DNA from: Pseudomonas sp. PDM18
GTDB taxonomy: Bacteria > Pseudomonadota > Gammaproteobacteria > Pseudomonadales > Pseudomonadaceae
Direction: 5' to 3'
DNA length: 64,000 nt
Assembly: GCF_014852585.1 (NCBI RefSeq)
Contig: NZ_JACVBX010000005.1
Location: forward strand, 1 to 64,000
Below the pieces are notes generated by a model. It was not told the DNA's origin. It did not search any database and worked only from the letters and a program-made list of their open reading frames with translations. Of the stretch, positions 17,851 through 27,204 are shown piece after piece (the stretch's first letter is position 1; each line of letters opens with the position of its first letter). The position numbers and the translations under genes are program-made.

Positions 17851-20800
17851 GGGCCTTCACCAGCTTGTGGATGTTCTCCAGCAGCTCGGATTCCTGGTAC
17901 GGCTTGCCCAGGTACTGGTTGACGCCGATGGCCAGGGCACGGTCGCGGTGCTTCTCGCCGGTACGGGAGGTAATCATGATGATCGGCAGGTCCTTCAGCT
18001 GTTCATCGTGGCGCACCAGGGTGGCCACCTCGAAGCCGTCCATGCGCGGCATCTCGATGTCCAGCAGCATGATGTCGGGCTTGTGTTCCTGCAGCTGGGC
18101 GATGGCGTCCACCCCGTCCTTGGCGGTGAGCACGTTCATGCCGTTGCGCTCGAGCAGGCGGCTGGTGACCTTGCGCACGGTGACCGAGTCGTCCACCACC
18201 ATGACCAGGGTCGGGCGCTGGTGCTCGATTTCCGCGGCAGCCGGGCCGGCCAGCTGGCGGCGCGGGGCGTGCTGGATGAGCTGGGCATGGAGCACGCGGA
18301 TGGTCGCCAGCAGGTCGAGAATCACCACCACGCGACCGTCACCGAGGATGGTCGCACCGGAGATGCCGCTGACGCCGGCGAACTGCGCACCGAGGCTCTT
18401 CACCACGATCTCGCGCGAGCCCGCCAGGGCATCCACCTGCACTGCCACGGCGTGGTCCGCCGAGCGCACGAGGATCACCGGCAACGGCAGCGACTGCCCG
18501 ACCAGCTTGGGATGCTGGCCGTTGTTGAGCAGGTCGCCCAGGTATTTCAGTTCATAGCTCTGGCCCGCGTATTCGAAGCTCGGCGCGGCGCCGGTCTCGT
18601 CGGCGGCAGCCTGCTCGTAGAGGGCTTCGAGCTCGTACGGGGAGACCCGCACGATACCTTCGATGGTGTTCAGCGGCAGGGCGTAGAGGTCTTCGCCGGA
18701 GAGCACCATCAGCGCGCGGTTCACCGACACGGTGAACGGCAGGCGAATGTCGAAGCGGGTGCCTTCGCCGATGCTGGAGTGGATGCTCATGGAGCCGCCG
18801 AGCTGCTTCACCTCGGAGTTCACCACGTCCATTCCCACGCCACGGCCGGAAATCTGCGTGACCTTCTCGGCGGTACTGAAGCCGGCCTCGAGGATGAACT
18901 GCAACACCTCGTGGTCGTTCAGCTCGCTGTCGTCGGTCATCAGGCCGCGCTCGATGGCCTTGCGGCGCACCGCTTCGAGGCGGATGCCGGCACCGTCGTC
19001 GGCGAGGGTCAGGAGGATGTCGCCACCCTCACGGCCCAGGGTCAGGCGGATGGTGCCCTGCTCGGGCTTGCCGGCGATGCGGCGTGCCTCGCCGGACTCA
19101 ATGCCATGGTCGACCGCGTTGCGCAGCATGTGCTCCAGCGGCGCGACGATGCGTTCGAGCACGGTACGGTCCATCTCGCCTTCGGCGTTGCTGACGACGA
19201 ACTCGACCTGCTTGCCCAGCTCGCTCGCCACCTGGCGGACGATCCGGCGCAGGCGCGGCACCAGGCGGTCGAAGGGCACCATGCGGGTGCGCATCAGGCC
19301 TTCCTGCAGCTCGGTGTTGACCCGCGCCTGTTGCAGCAGCAGGGTCTCGGCGTCGCGGTTCTTGGCGGCCAGGGTTTCCTTGAGGTCGAACAGGTCGGAA
19401 GCAGACTCGAACAGTGCGCGCGAGAGCTGCTGCAGCTGCGAGTAGCGGTCCATTTCCAGCGGGTCGAATTCTTCGTAGCCGGCGCGCTCGGCGTCGGCCT
19501 GGTGGCGCGAGAGGATCTGCGCCTGGGTTTCGGTATCGAGGCGGCGCAGCTGATCGCGCACCCGCTCGATGGTGGCGTCCATCTCGCCCAGGGTCGAACC
19601 GACGTCGCTCACCTGCTGCTCGACGCGACCGCGGAAGATGGAGGTCTCACCGGCGAGGTTGACCAGGCCTTCGAGCAGTTGCGCGGGCACCTTCACCAGT
19701 TCCTGCGGCGCGCGGCGCGCAGCGGCTTCCTGGGCGGCTTCCTGGGCACGGCGGACGAAGGGCAGCACTACCGGCGCATCGATGCGCTGCGGTACGGCCG
19801 CAGCCATGATGGCTTCGGGCAATACCGGCAGGTTCACCGGGGCCGGCTGTTCGGCAACCGGCTCCTCGGCGAGGTCTTCATGCTGGCTTTCGGCGATTTC
19901 GACTTCACCCAGGTGCAGGCGCAGCTGGTCGACTTCGGCCTGCAGGCCTTCGAAGCCGGACTGCGCGTCCATCAACAGGCTTTCCGGCCAGGGCGCGCCC
20001 TGCTGCTGGGCTTCGCCCAGGTGCTGTTCGAGGTCGTGGGCCAGGTCGCCCAGGCTGGTCTGGCCAGCCAGGCGCGCACCGCCCTTGAGGGTGTGGAGAA
20101 TGCGCAGCAGCTCGTCGAGCGCACCGTTCTCGCGCTCGGCGTCCCAGCGGCCCAGGGCCTGTTCCATGGCTTCCAGCAGGTCATCGGCCTCTTCCAGGAA
20201 AATATCCAGGATGTCGGCTTCCGGGCCTTCCGGCGCGGCATGGGCGGAGCTGATCGCGTGCAGGCTGACGCTGCTGGGGATGCTCAGTTGTTCGTCGGGG
20301 TTGGCACGAAATCGGTGGATCGCGTCAATCAGCGATTCACCTCCCGGAACCCGGCGATGCTGCTGGACCGCTTCGAGCATCTCGGCGAGACGATCGTGGC
20401 AGCGCTGCAGCAGTTCGAAGAGGGTCGGGCTCGCGCGCAGGCGTCCGCCGCAGAGCCCTTCGTAGAGGAACTCCAGTTCGTGGGAGAGATCGCCGATGGG
20501 GCGGATCTCGGCCATCCGCGCGCCACCCTTGAGGGTATGCAGGTCGCGTTGCAGCGCTTCCAGCTCGACGCTGTTGTCGGGGTTTTCCATCCAGCGGTGC
20601 AGAGCACCGGAGGAGCTTTCGAGGATGTCGAAACCTTCCTCGAGGAAGATTTCCACCAGTTCCTGGTCGCGGTCTTCGTCCAGCTCGTACTCGCTGTCCT
20701 GCACGCCCGAGGCTTCAGGGACAGCAGCGTCCGGCTCGGCCGGCTGCGCTCCGGCAACCTCGGTGTCGGCGGCTTCGAGAAACGCCTGCAGGTCGAGATC

Positions 20801-23800
20801 CTGCGCAGTGGCTTCCAGATCCGGCTCGATGCTTTCGAAATCGACGGTTTCCAGGTCGATGCTTTCGAAATCGCCGGCCTCAGACTCAGCTACTGCGTGC
20901 TCGTCGGCGGCTTCGGCTTCCGGCGCTGCCTCGGCGGGCAGCTCCAGCTCGATGTCGTCTTCGATGACGGGCGGCAGTTCGAGGCTTTCGTCCTGCTCGG
21001 CCACGGCGCCCTGCTGCGCGGCCAGGGCCTGCGGCAGACTCAAGCCGGCGGCCGGGTTCTGGCGGAAGGTGCGGATGGTCTGCACCAGGTCGGCCGGGTC
21101 GGTCAGCGCCTGGCCGGCCTGCAGTTGGTCGAGCTGGGTCGCCAGACGGTCGTGGCAGGTGCGCAACAGGTCGCCCAGCGGCTGGCTGTGCTGGAAGCGG
21201 TGGTCCAGCAGACCTTCATAGAGCGATTCGAGTTCGTGGGACAGGTCGCCGATCTCGCGGATTTCCGCCATGCGCGCGCCACCCTTGAGGGTGTGCAGGT
21301 CGCGCTGCAGAGTCGAGAGCGCGGCGAGGCCTTCGGGCGAGGCCAGCCACTGATCCAGCGCCTGGCCGGCGTTGTCCAGGATGTCGACCGCCTCTTCGAG
21401 GAAGATCGCCACCATTTCCTCGTCCAGCGCCCGCGGCGGTTGCTGCGGGGCGGGATGGGCATGCGGGGTCTCGGCGGTGATGACGTCATCGTCGTCATCG
21501 TCGGCGGCGCCTCGCGGCGCGCCGTCATTTTCGTTGCGTGGCGACCAGCTCAGGCCGTCGGGCAGGTTATCGTCGTCCACCGGGCGGCTGTCGAGGAGGA
21601 ACTCCTCGTCCTCGGCAGGGAAGTCTTCTGCGGTCAGGCTTTCCAGGTCGACGAACTCGATGTCGGTGGCGTCCTGCTGGTCGTTCTCCGGCTCGTCCGG
21701 TGCGGCGACCGGGGCGTCCAGCAAGCGATGCAGCGCTTCGACCTGTTCCGGGCGGGCGCTGACCTGCAGGGCCGCAGCCACCTGATCCATCATGCCGATC
21801 AGCGCCTCGTGGGCGGTCTCGGCAGCAGAGAAGAAGGCGTCCCCGGTTTCCAGGCGACCCTGGCGTACGGCACCGTAGACCGCCAGCAGCGCATCGGCGA
21901 GTTCCGCCATCTGCGGCAGCTCCGCCATCTGCGCGCCACGACTGAGGGTTTCCAGCTCGTCATACAGGGCGCCCAGCTCATGGCGCTCCTGCGGGTGTTC
22001 ACGCCAGCGGCGCAGCAGGTCCTCGGCGTCGAGCAGGATATCCATGCCCTCGGCGAGGAACATGCCGATCATCTGCGGGTCGTTGCCGCTTCCCTCGCCG
22101 CTTTCACCGCGACGCTTGGCCTCGGCAGCGTCAAGGCGCTCCTGGTGGATCTGCGCGATGCGCGCCAGCAGCTCCGGGCTGCCTTCGATGGGCGCCAGCG
22201 GGCGGCCCTGGACGAGCTGGTCGAGGCCGACGCGGAACAAGCCTTCGGCGGCGTGCAGCAACTCGGCCTCACGCAGGTCGACCTGCAGCAGGTTGGTTTT
22301 GAATTCCTTCACCAGCCGCTCCAGCGGCGTGGCGATTTCAGCGATCGGCAGGATGCCGGCCATGTGTGCGCTGCCCTTGAGCGTGTGCAGGGCGCGCTGC
22401 AGGTCGTCGGTCACCGGCTGCGGCAGCTGCTGCGCGCAATCGGCGAGGAAGCCGACCAGGGTTTCCAGATGGGCTTCCGCTTCATTGCGGAAGATCTCCA
22501 GCAACTGCGGGTCGAGGCTTTCGTCGAGTCCTTCGTTGGCGGCCTGCGCTGCAATCTCCTCGACATCCGCCAGCTCGGGGGTGATGTCCTCGACCTGCGG
22601 CACCGACTCGGGCAGCCCGCCACTCGGCGGCGGCACCGGCTGTCCCTTGGCCAGGGCGTGGGCAGTGGCGGCCAGGCGGTCGACATCGTCGCGCTGGCGC
22701 TGGGCGCTGGCGGCGTACTCGTCGACCAGTTCGGGCATCAGCGCGACCACGTCCTGGACCACCTGCAGCACAGCAGGCGACGCGGCGATGCTGCGGTCGA
22801 GCACGCGGTTGAGCAGATTCTCGATGGACCAGGCCAGCTCGCCGATCACCAGCGCGCGGACCATCCGGCCACTGCCCTTGAGGGTGTGGAAGGCGCGGCG
22901 GATTTCGGTCAACGAGTCGCGGTCGTCGGTGCTGGCCATCCAGGTCGGCAGGTGCTCGCCGATGGTTTCCAGCACTTCACCGGCTTCTTCGATGAAGACT
23001 TCGCGCAGCTCTTCGTCGATCGGTTCTTCGTCGGCGGGCGGCGGCAGCAGGCTGGGCGGCACGTCCTGGGCAGGCGGGTTGATCGCCTGGACCGGGGCAG
23101 CCATGACCTCGGCGAGGGACAGCGGCTTGGCCGGTGCCTCGGCGACCGGCTCGGGTTCGGCCGGCGGGCTGGGCAGCTCGACTTCCGGCAGGTCCAGGTC
23201 GGCGATGTTCTCGTCGCTCCAGGCTTCGGCCTGGAGGGTAGGCGTTTCCGCTTCGGCCAGCGATTCCAGCGGTTCCAGCTGCAGCGGTGCGTCGAGGCTG
23301 AGGTCGACGCCGGCATCCAGCGCGGTCGGTTCGCTCAGCTCGCCCAGTGTCCAGTTGTCATCGCTGACCAACGAGGCTTGCGCTGCGGACGGCTCTTCGG
23401 CGGACGGCTGGACATCGAAGCTCAGGTCTTCCAGGGGTTCCAGGCTCGCCAGTGGCGCGGGTTCGAGCGCTTCCAGGCTGGCGAAGTTTTCGTCCAGTTC
23501 CAGGGACGGCGCGGGCGACTCGGCAGCCGGCTGGCTCAGGTCGATGCTGAACCAGTCTTCCTCGGCGGGCTTCTCACCGGCCGGTTCGAGCGATTCCATG
23601 TTCCAGCTCAGCTCGTCCACCGGGGCCGGAGTGGCCTCCAGCGACGGCAGGCTGGCGAAGTCTTCGAGCAGCTCGGGCGTTGCCGGGGTTTCGCCCGGCG
23701 CTGTGGACAAGTCCGGAGCTTCCCAGGACTGTTCGGCAATATCGGACTCAGCCTGAGCCGGCTCGTCGAAGCGAGACGCCTCGGCCAGCGGAGAGGCTTC

Positions 23801-26254
23801 GTCCAGGCTCCAGCTCAGCTCTTCAGCCAGCGGCTGCGCCGGGGACTCTTCCAGCGTTTCGAGGCTGAACTCGATGCTGTCGGCCTTGTGGCTGTCGTCC
23901 AGCGACCAGCCTTCGTCGGCCAGGGTGGTGTCGGTGATTGGTGCAGCCGGCTCCAGCTCGATGTCCCAGCTGAGGCTTTCCGGCTCCAGCGTGGCGGTCG
24001 GCGCGCTCGGTTCGGTAGAGGCGGCCAGCGGCTCGACCTCGTCCAGGGTCCAGGCGCCCAGCTCAGCAACGGGCTCGGCGGCAGGCAGGCCGGAGTCCAG
24101 CTCCAGGGGCTCGAAGGTGAAGCTCGACTCGGCTTCGCTGACAGTCTGGCTTCCGGGCTCTGCTGGCAGGTCGAAGTCGGCCAGCAGCGCGGCTTCATCC
24201 ACTGCAGCAGGTTCGACGACCGGCTCCAGGGATTCGTACGTAAAGGTCTCTTCGCCTTCGACGACGGGTTGCGGCGCGTCGAAGCCGGCCAGGTCGAGGA
24301 TCGCCTCATCTGAAGGAGCCAGCTCTTCCAGAGGCGCCAGCTGAGAGGGCTGTTCGAACGACAGCTCTTCGAGCGGCGCAACCTCGAAGCTGTCGGCAAT
24401 TTCCACAGGAGCGGCCAGTTCCGGGACGTCTTCCACCGGCACCGCTTCGGTCGGCTCGGCCAGCGGCTGGGCGGCCAGCACGTCGATCTCGTCGAGCGGA
24501 TTATCCAGAGGTGCAGGCAGCGGCACGGGGGCATGAGCTTCCGGCTCGGCGTCGAGGATCGACGGACGCGGCTTGAGCGAGTAGCCCAGGCTGTCCAGGC
24601 TCTCCTCGGCCACGTCGAGGATCATGTCGCCCTGGGTGTTGTGGTCTTCCGACAGGCGCTCGAGGTAGTACTCGACGCTGGTGATGGCGTCGGCCAGGGT
24701 GTCCAGGCTGTGCCAGTCCGGCACGGCCTGGCGCACCAGCAGTTGTTCCTGGATGTAGCGATTGCAGTTTTCCAGCAGTTTCGCCGCACGTTCCTGGGAG
24801 ATCATCGCCAGGCCGCCGCGAACCTGCGTCAGCAATTCCGGCACGCGGGCCAGGTGCTCGTGGTTCCATTGCGAGGCGATGAACTCGATGATCGCGTCCT
24901 TGGCCAGTTCCAGGCCGTTACGCGCTTCCTTGATCACCACCTGGTGGATCTGCTCGACGTCGGTGGTCGGCAGGACGTTCTCTTCGCTGCCCGGCTCTTC
25001 GCTCGGGCCGACCATGCCGGCCAGGGTGGCCTCGACATACAGCAGCGCACCGGCGACATCCATCAAGGTGGCGTCGTTGGGCTGGCGCTGGCCATGGGCG
25101 AGCGCGCTGACCACATCGATCTGGTCGAGGATGACCTTGCGCGGCTGGCCGAAGCCCAGCACGGCGAGGGTGTCGGCGATCTGCTTGAGCGGCGCCAGCA
25201 GGCTGCCCAGCTCGTTCACGCCGCTGCGGTCGCTGCGCACGAAGAGGTCGAGGCTGTCCTTGACCCGCACCAGCTCCTCGCACAGCGCGCCGACGACCGA
25301 GCGCATGGCGTCGCGGTCGGGGCCGGCGAGACGGGCGCGCTCCTCGTCCACCAGGGCCGCGCCGGGCAGGGCGTCGTCCAGGCGGTATTCGTCCTTCACC
25401 GCACGCACGCGCGGCGACTGGTCGGAGGCCTTGGCCACATAGAACAGCAGATTCTTGATCAGCTCGTCCGGCGCCGGCTGGTTCATGGCGTCGGCGCCCT
25501 GGTCGACCAGACGTTTGAACTCGCGATCGACCTGGCGCAGCAGGTTACGCACCGAGGTGCCGTTGGCGATGCTGCCGTTGGCCAGGCCTTCGATCATCGC
25601 CGAGGCGATCACCCACAGGCGGCCCAGCGGGGCGTCCTTGCACAGGGATTCGAGGCGGGCGAAGACGCGCGCCAGGTAGCCCAAGTTGGTCGGCAGGTCC
25701 TGGTTGCGGATGACGCCGACCAGGGCGACCTGCAGCATCTGCCGCAGCTTGCGCAGCAGTGCCGGCAGTTCGGCGGTACGCAGGCGCGCCAGGGCATCTA
25801 CCGGCAGGACCGGGGACTCTTGGGACAAGTCGGGGGAGAACAGGCTGGTTTCCGACAGCAGCTTCTCGCCACGGGCGGTGCGCAGGTCGTTGAGCAGCGG
25901 CAGCACGACCATCGGCAGGTCGCGGCGGGCGCTCTGGATGCGCTCAAGGTACGCCGGCAGTTGCAGGATGGCCTGCATCAGCACTTCCAGCGCTTCACTC
26001 TGGCTGGAAGTCTTGCCGTCGATCAGCGCCTGCGTCAGGTATTCCATTTCCTCGGCGAGCAGGGCCGCGCCGTAGAACTCCACCATCTGCAGAGTGCCGC
26101 GCACCTGGTGGATATAGGCCAGGCAAAAGCCCATCCGCGTCGGGTCCTGGGGATTCTCGACGTAGGATTCGAGGGCTTGCCGCGCCTGCTTGAGCGTTTC
26201 GGCAATCTCGCCTTTTACCCATTCCAGGGCGACATAGTCGTGCCGATCACCCAT
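17843..26254 (-). CDS. chpA: multi-Hpt hybrid histidine kinase ChpA
   Basis: Central kinase of the Pil-Chp system, about 2803 residues. Residues 1-560 are FimL/Hpt-like helical domains lacking the phospho-His (IHQVRGTLQMVE). About 560-1080 is a long acidic, Pro/Ala/Trp linker. Then come Hpt domains with HTLKG near residues 1123, 1290, 1655, 1905 and 2056, and a degenerate one (ETLSRGAQMAE, no His) near 1436. The dimerisation and ATPase core follows at about 2190-2480 (LRNAVDHGIESGE, GRGVGMDVV), then a CheW domain and a receiver with Asp about 2731 (LLDIEMPRMDG). ATG 26254 has GTGGAG upstream; the ATG at 26269 has no good site. P. aeruginosa ChpA is about 2470 residues (from memory), so this one is longer. 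Confidence 0.95.
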   Translation of the reverse strand: MGDRHDYVALEWVKGEIAETLKQARQALESYVENPQDPTRMGFCLAYIHQVRGTLQMVEFYGAALLAEEMEYLTQALIDGKTSSQSEALEVLMQAILQLPAYLERIQSARRDLPMVVLPLLNDLRTARGEKLLSETSLFSPDLSQESPVLPVDALARLRTAELPALLRKLRQMLQVALVGVIRNQDLPTNLGYLARVFARLESLCKDAPLGRLWVIASAMIEGLANGSIANGTSVRNLLRQVDREFKRLVDQGADAMNQPAPDELIKNLLFYVAKASDQSPRVRAVKDEYRLDDALPGAALVDEERARLAGPDRDAMRSVVGALCEELVRVKDSLDLFVRSDRSGVNELGSLLAPLKQIADTLAVLGFGQPRKVILDQIDVVSALAHGQRQPNDATLMDVAGALLYVEATLAGMVGPSEEPGSEENVLPTTDVEQIHQVVIKEARNGLELAKDAIIEFIASQWNHEHLARVPELLTQVRGGLAMISQERAAKLLENCNRYIQEQLLVRQAVPDWHSLDTLADAITSVEYYLERLSEDHNTQGDMILDVAEESLDSLGYSLKPRPSILDAEPEAHAPVPLPAPLDNPLDEIDVLAAQPLAEPTEAVPVEDVPELAAPVEIADSFEVAPLEELSFEQPSQLAPLEELAPSDEAILDLAGFDAPQPVVEGEETFTYESLEPVVEPAAVDEAALLADFDLPAEPGSQTVSEAESSFTFEPLELDSGLPAAEPVAELGAWTLDEVEPLAASTEPSAPTATLEPESLSWDIELEPAAPITDTTLADEGWSLDDSHKADSIEFSLETLEESPAQPLAEELSWSLDEASPLAEASRFDEPAQAESDIAEQSWEAPDLSTAPGETPATPELLEDFASLPSLEATPAPVDELSWNMESLEPAGEKPAEEDWFSIDLSQPAAESPAPSLELDENFASLEALEPAPLASLEPLEDLSFDVQPSAEEPSAAQASLVSDDNWTLGELSEPTALDAGVDLSLDAPLQLEPLESLAEAETPTLQAEAWSDENIADLDLPEVELPSPPAEPEPVAEAPAKPLSLAEVMAAPVQAINPPAQDVPPSLLPPPADEEPIDEELREVFIEEAGEVLETIGEHLPTWMASTDDRDSLTEIRRAFHTLKGSGRMVRALVIGELAWSIENLLNRVLDRSIAASPAVLQVVQDVVALMPELVDEYAASAQRQRDDVDRLAATAHALAKGQPVPPPSGGLPESVPQVEDITPELADVEEIAAQAANEGLDESLDPQLLEIFRNEAEAHLETLVGFLADCAQQLPQPVTDDLQRALHTLKGSAHMAGILPIAEIATPLERLVKEFKTNLLQVDLREAELLHAAEGLFRVGLDQLVQGRPLAPIEGSPELLARIAQIHQERLDAAEAKRRGESGEGSGNDPQMIGMFLAEGMDILLDAEDLLRRWREHPQERHELGALYDELETLSRGAQMAELPQMAELADALLAVYGAVRQGRLETGDAFFSAAETAHEALIGMMDQVAAALQVSARPEQVEALHRLLDAPVAAPDEPENDQQDATDIEFVDLESLTAEDFPAEDEEFLLDSRPVDDDNLPDGLSWSPRNENDGAPRGAADDDDDDVITAETPHAHPAPQQPPRALDEEMVAIFLEEAVDILDNAGQALDQWLASPEGLAALSTLQRDLHTLKGGARMAEIREIGDLSHELESLYEGLLDHRFQHSQPLGDLLRTCHDRLATQLDQLQAGQALTDPADLVQTIRTFRQNPAAGLSLPQALAAQQGAVAEQDESLELPPVIEDDIELELPAEAAPEAEAADEHAVAESEAGDFESIDLETVDFESIEPDLEATAQDLDLQAFLEAADTEVAGAQPAEPDAAVPEASGVQDSEYELDEDRDQELVEIFLEEGFDILESSSGALHRWMENPDNSVELEALQRDLHTLKGGARMAEIRPIGDLSHELEFLYEGLCGGRLRASPTLFELLQRCHDRLAEMLEAVQQHRRVPGGESLIDAIHRFRANPDEQLSIPSSVSLHAISSAHAAPEGPEADILDIFLEEADDLLEAMEQALGRWDAERENGALDELLRILHTLKGGARLAGQTSLGDLAHDLEQHLGEAQQQGAPWPESLLMDAQSGFEGLQAEVDQLRLHLGEVEIAESQHEDLAEEPVAEQPAPVNLPVLPEAIMAAAVPQRIDAPVVLPFVRRAQEAAQEAAARRAPQELVKVPAQLLEGLVNLAGETSIFRGRVEQQVSDVGSTLGEMDATIERVRDQLRRLDTETQAQILSRHQADAERAGYEEFDPLEMDRYSQLQQLSRALFESASDLFDLKETLAAKNRDAETLLLQQARVNTELQEGLMRTRMVPFDRLVPRLRRIVRQVASELGKQVEFVVSNAEGEMDRTVLERIVAPLEHMLRNAVDHGIESGEARRIAGKPEQGTIRLTLGREGGDILLTLADDGAGIRLEAVRRKAIERGLMTDDSELNDHEVLQFILEAGFSTAEKVTQISGRGVGMDVVNSEVKQLGGSMSIHSSIGEGTRFDIRLPFTVSVNRALMVLSGEDLYALPLNTIEGIVRVSPYELEALYEQAAADETGAAPSFEYAGQSYELKYLGDLLNNGQHPKLVGQSLPLPVILVRSADHAVAVQVDALAGSREIVVKSLGAQFAGVSGISGATILGDGRVVVILDLLATIRVLHAQLIQHAPRRQLAGPAAAEIEHQRPTLVMVVDDSVTVRKVTSRLLERNGMNVLTAKDGVDAIAQLQEHKPDIMLLDIEMPRMDGFEVATLVRHDEQLKDLPIIMITSRTGEKHRDRALAIGVNQYLGKPYQESELLENIHKLVKAHV

Positions 26255-26278
26255 AGCCACTCCACTCATGTGTCTGTG

Positions 26279-27142
26279 TCATCCCTTCCGGGTAAAAGCC
26301 AGAACGCGCTCATCGGCGACCGGTTCGAGCAGCGGGTGGTGCCAATCGGCAACCTCGCCCACTCCGATCACCAGCAGTCCCCCAGGCGCCAGCCGCTCGG
26401 CCAGGCGATTGAGGATTTCCCGCCGCCGCCAGCGGCGGAAATAGATCAGCAGGTTCTGGCAAAAAATCACGTCCATGCCGGACATTGGCGCCTTGGCCAG
26501 TTCCAGCACATTCAGCCGCGCGCAACAGACGCGCCCGGCGAGATCGGGTATCACACGGTATCGACCGTCATCCTGCGCGCTGAAGTAGCGCGTGGCCAGT
26601 TCCGGGTCGATATCCTCAAGCTTGCGTGCCGCATAAGTAGCCTCGCGCGCCCGGTTGAGGGCATTGAGGCTGATGTCGGTGCCGGTCACGCCATACAGCG
26701 GCGCAAGACCTGCGTCTTCCAGTACCTTGGCGGCCACCATGGCGAGGGAGTAAGGCTCCTCGCCGCTGGAACAGCCGACGCTCCACAACGCCAGCGGCCG
26801 GTTCGGGCCGACCTGCTCGAGGCGCTGGAGCAGGAAGCTTTCCAGCACGTCGAAGGATGCCTTGTGGCGAAAGAAACGGGTTTCCTGAACGGTGAGGCGG
26901 TCCAGCAGGTTCGACCACTCGACAGCACCGCGCGGGCCATCGGTGACCTGGCGGTAATAGGTGCCATAGTCGGCAATGCCCAGTTCGCGCATCCGCGCGC
27001 CTAGGCTGGTCTGCAGGAAGGCGCGGCGCTGTTCGTTGACGACAACGCCGGTGCGGTCTTCCAACAATGCCTGCCAGTCGCGGAAATCCGCGGCCGACAT
27101 GTCGGCCAACGGCTGCAACGACCAGACGCCACTTGCCTGCAT
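26279..27142 (-). CDS. pilK: chemotaxis methyltransferase PilK
   Basis: CheR-family SAM-dependent methyltransferase of 287 residues that methylates the PilJ receptor. The N-terminal helical CheR domain is followed by LTVQETRFFRHKASF, the SAM-binding WSVGCSSGEEPYSLAM, and DVIFCQNLLIYF. ATG 27142 is chosen because GAGGGG lies 7 bases before it; the longer TTG-started frame to 27160 has no better site. It lies 9 bases before the longest chpA frame in the same operon. Confidence 0.93.
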   Translation of the reverse strand: MQASGVWSLQPLADMSAADFRDWQALLEDRTGVVVNEQRRAFLQTSLGARMRELGIADYGTYYRQVTDGPRGAVEWSNLLDRLTVQETRFFRHKASFDVLESFLLQRLEQVGPNRPLALWSVGCSSGEEPYSLAMVAAKVLEDAGLAPLYGVTGTDISLNALNRAREATYAARKLEDIDPELATRYFSAQDDGRYRVIPDLAGRVCCARLNVLELAKAPMSGMDVIFCQNLLIYFRRWRRREILNRLAERLAPGGLLVIGVGEVADWHHPLLEPVADERVLAFTRKG

Positions 27143-27204
27143 GTCGCGCCCCTCGCTCAAGATTGTCGTGCGCTACCCGGCTACGAGCCGCGCACCTCCT
27201 CTGC

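Noticed and set aside
17834..24313. A very long open frame on the plus strand (about 2159 codons) opposite chpA, plus another at 24533-27004
   Set aside because: It is the antisense shadow of high-GC chpA, whose codon bias leaves the opposite frame free of stops. Its translation is a low-complexity mix without domains, while the minus strand encodes a complete ChpA.
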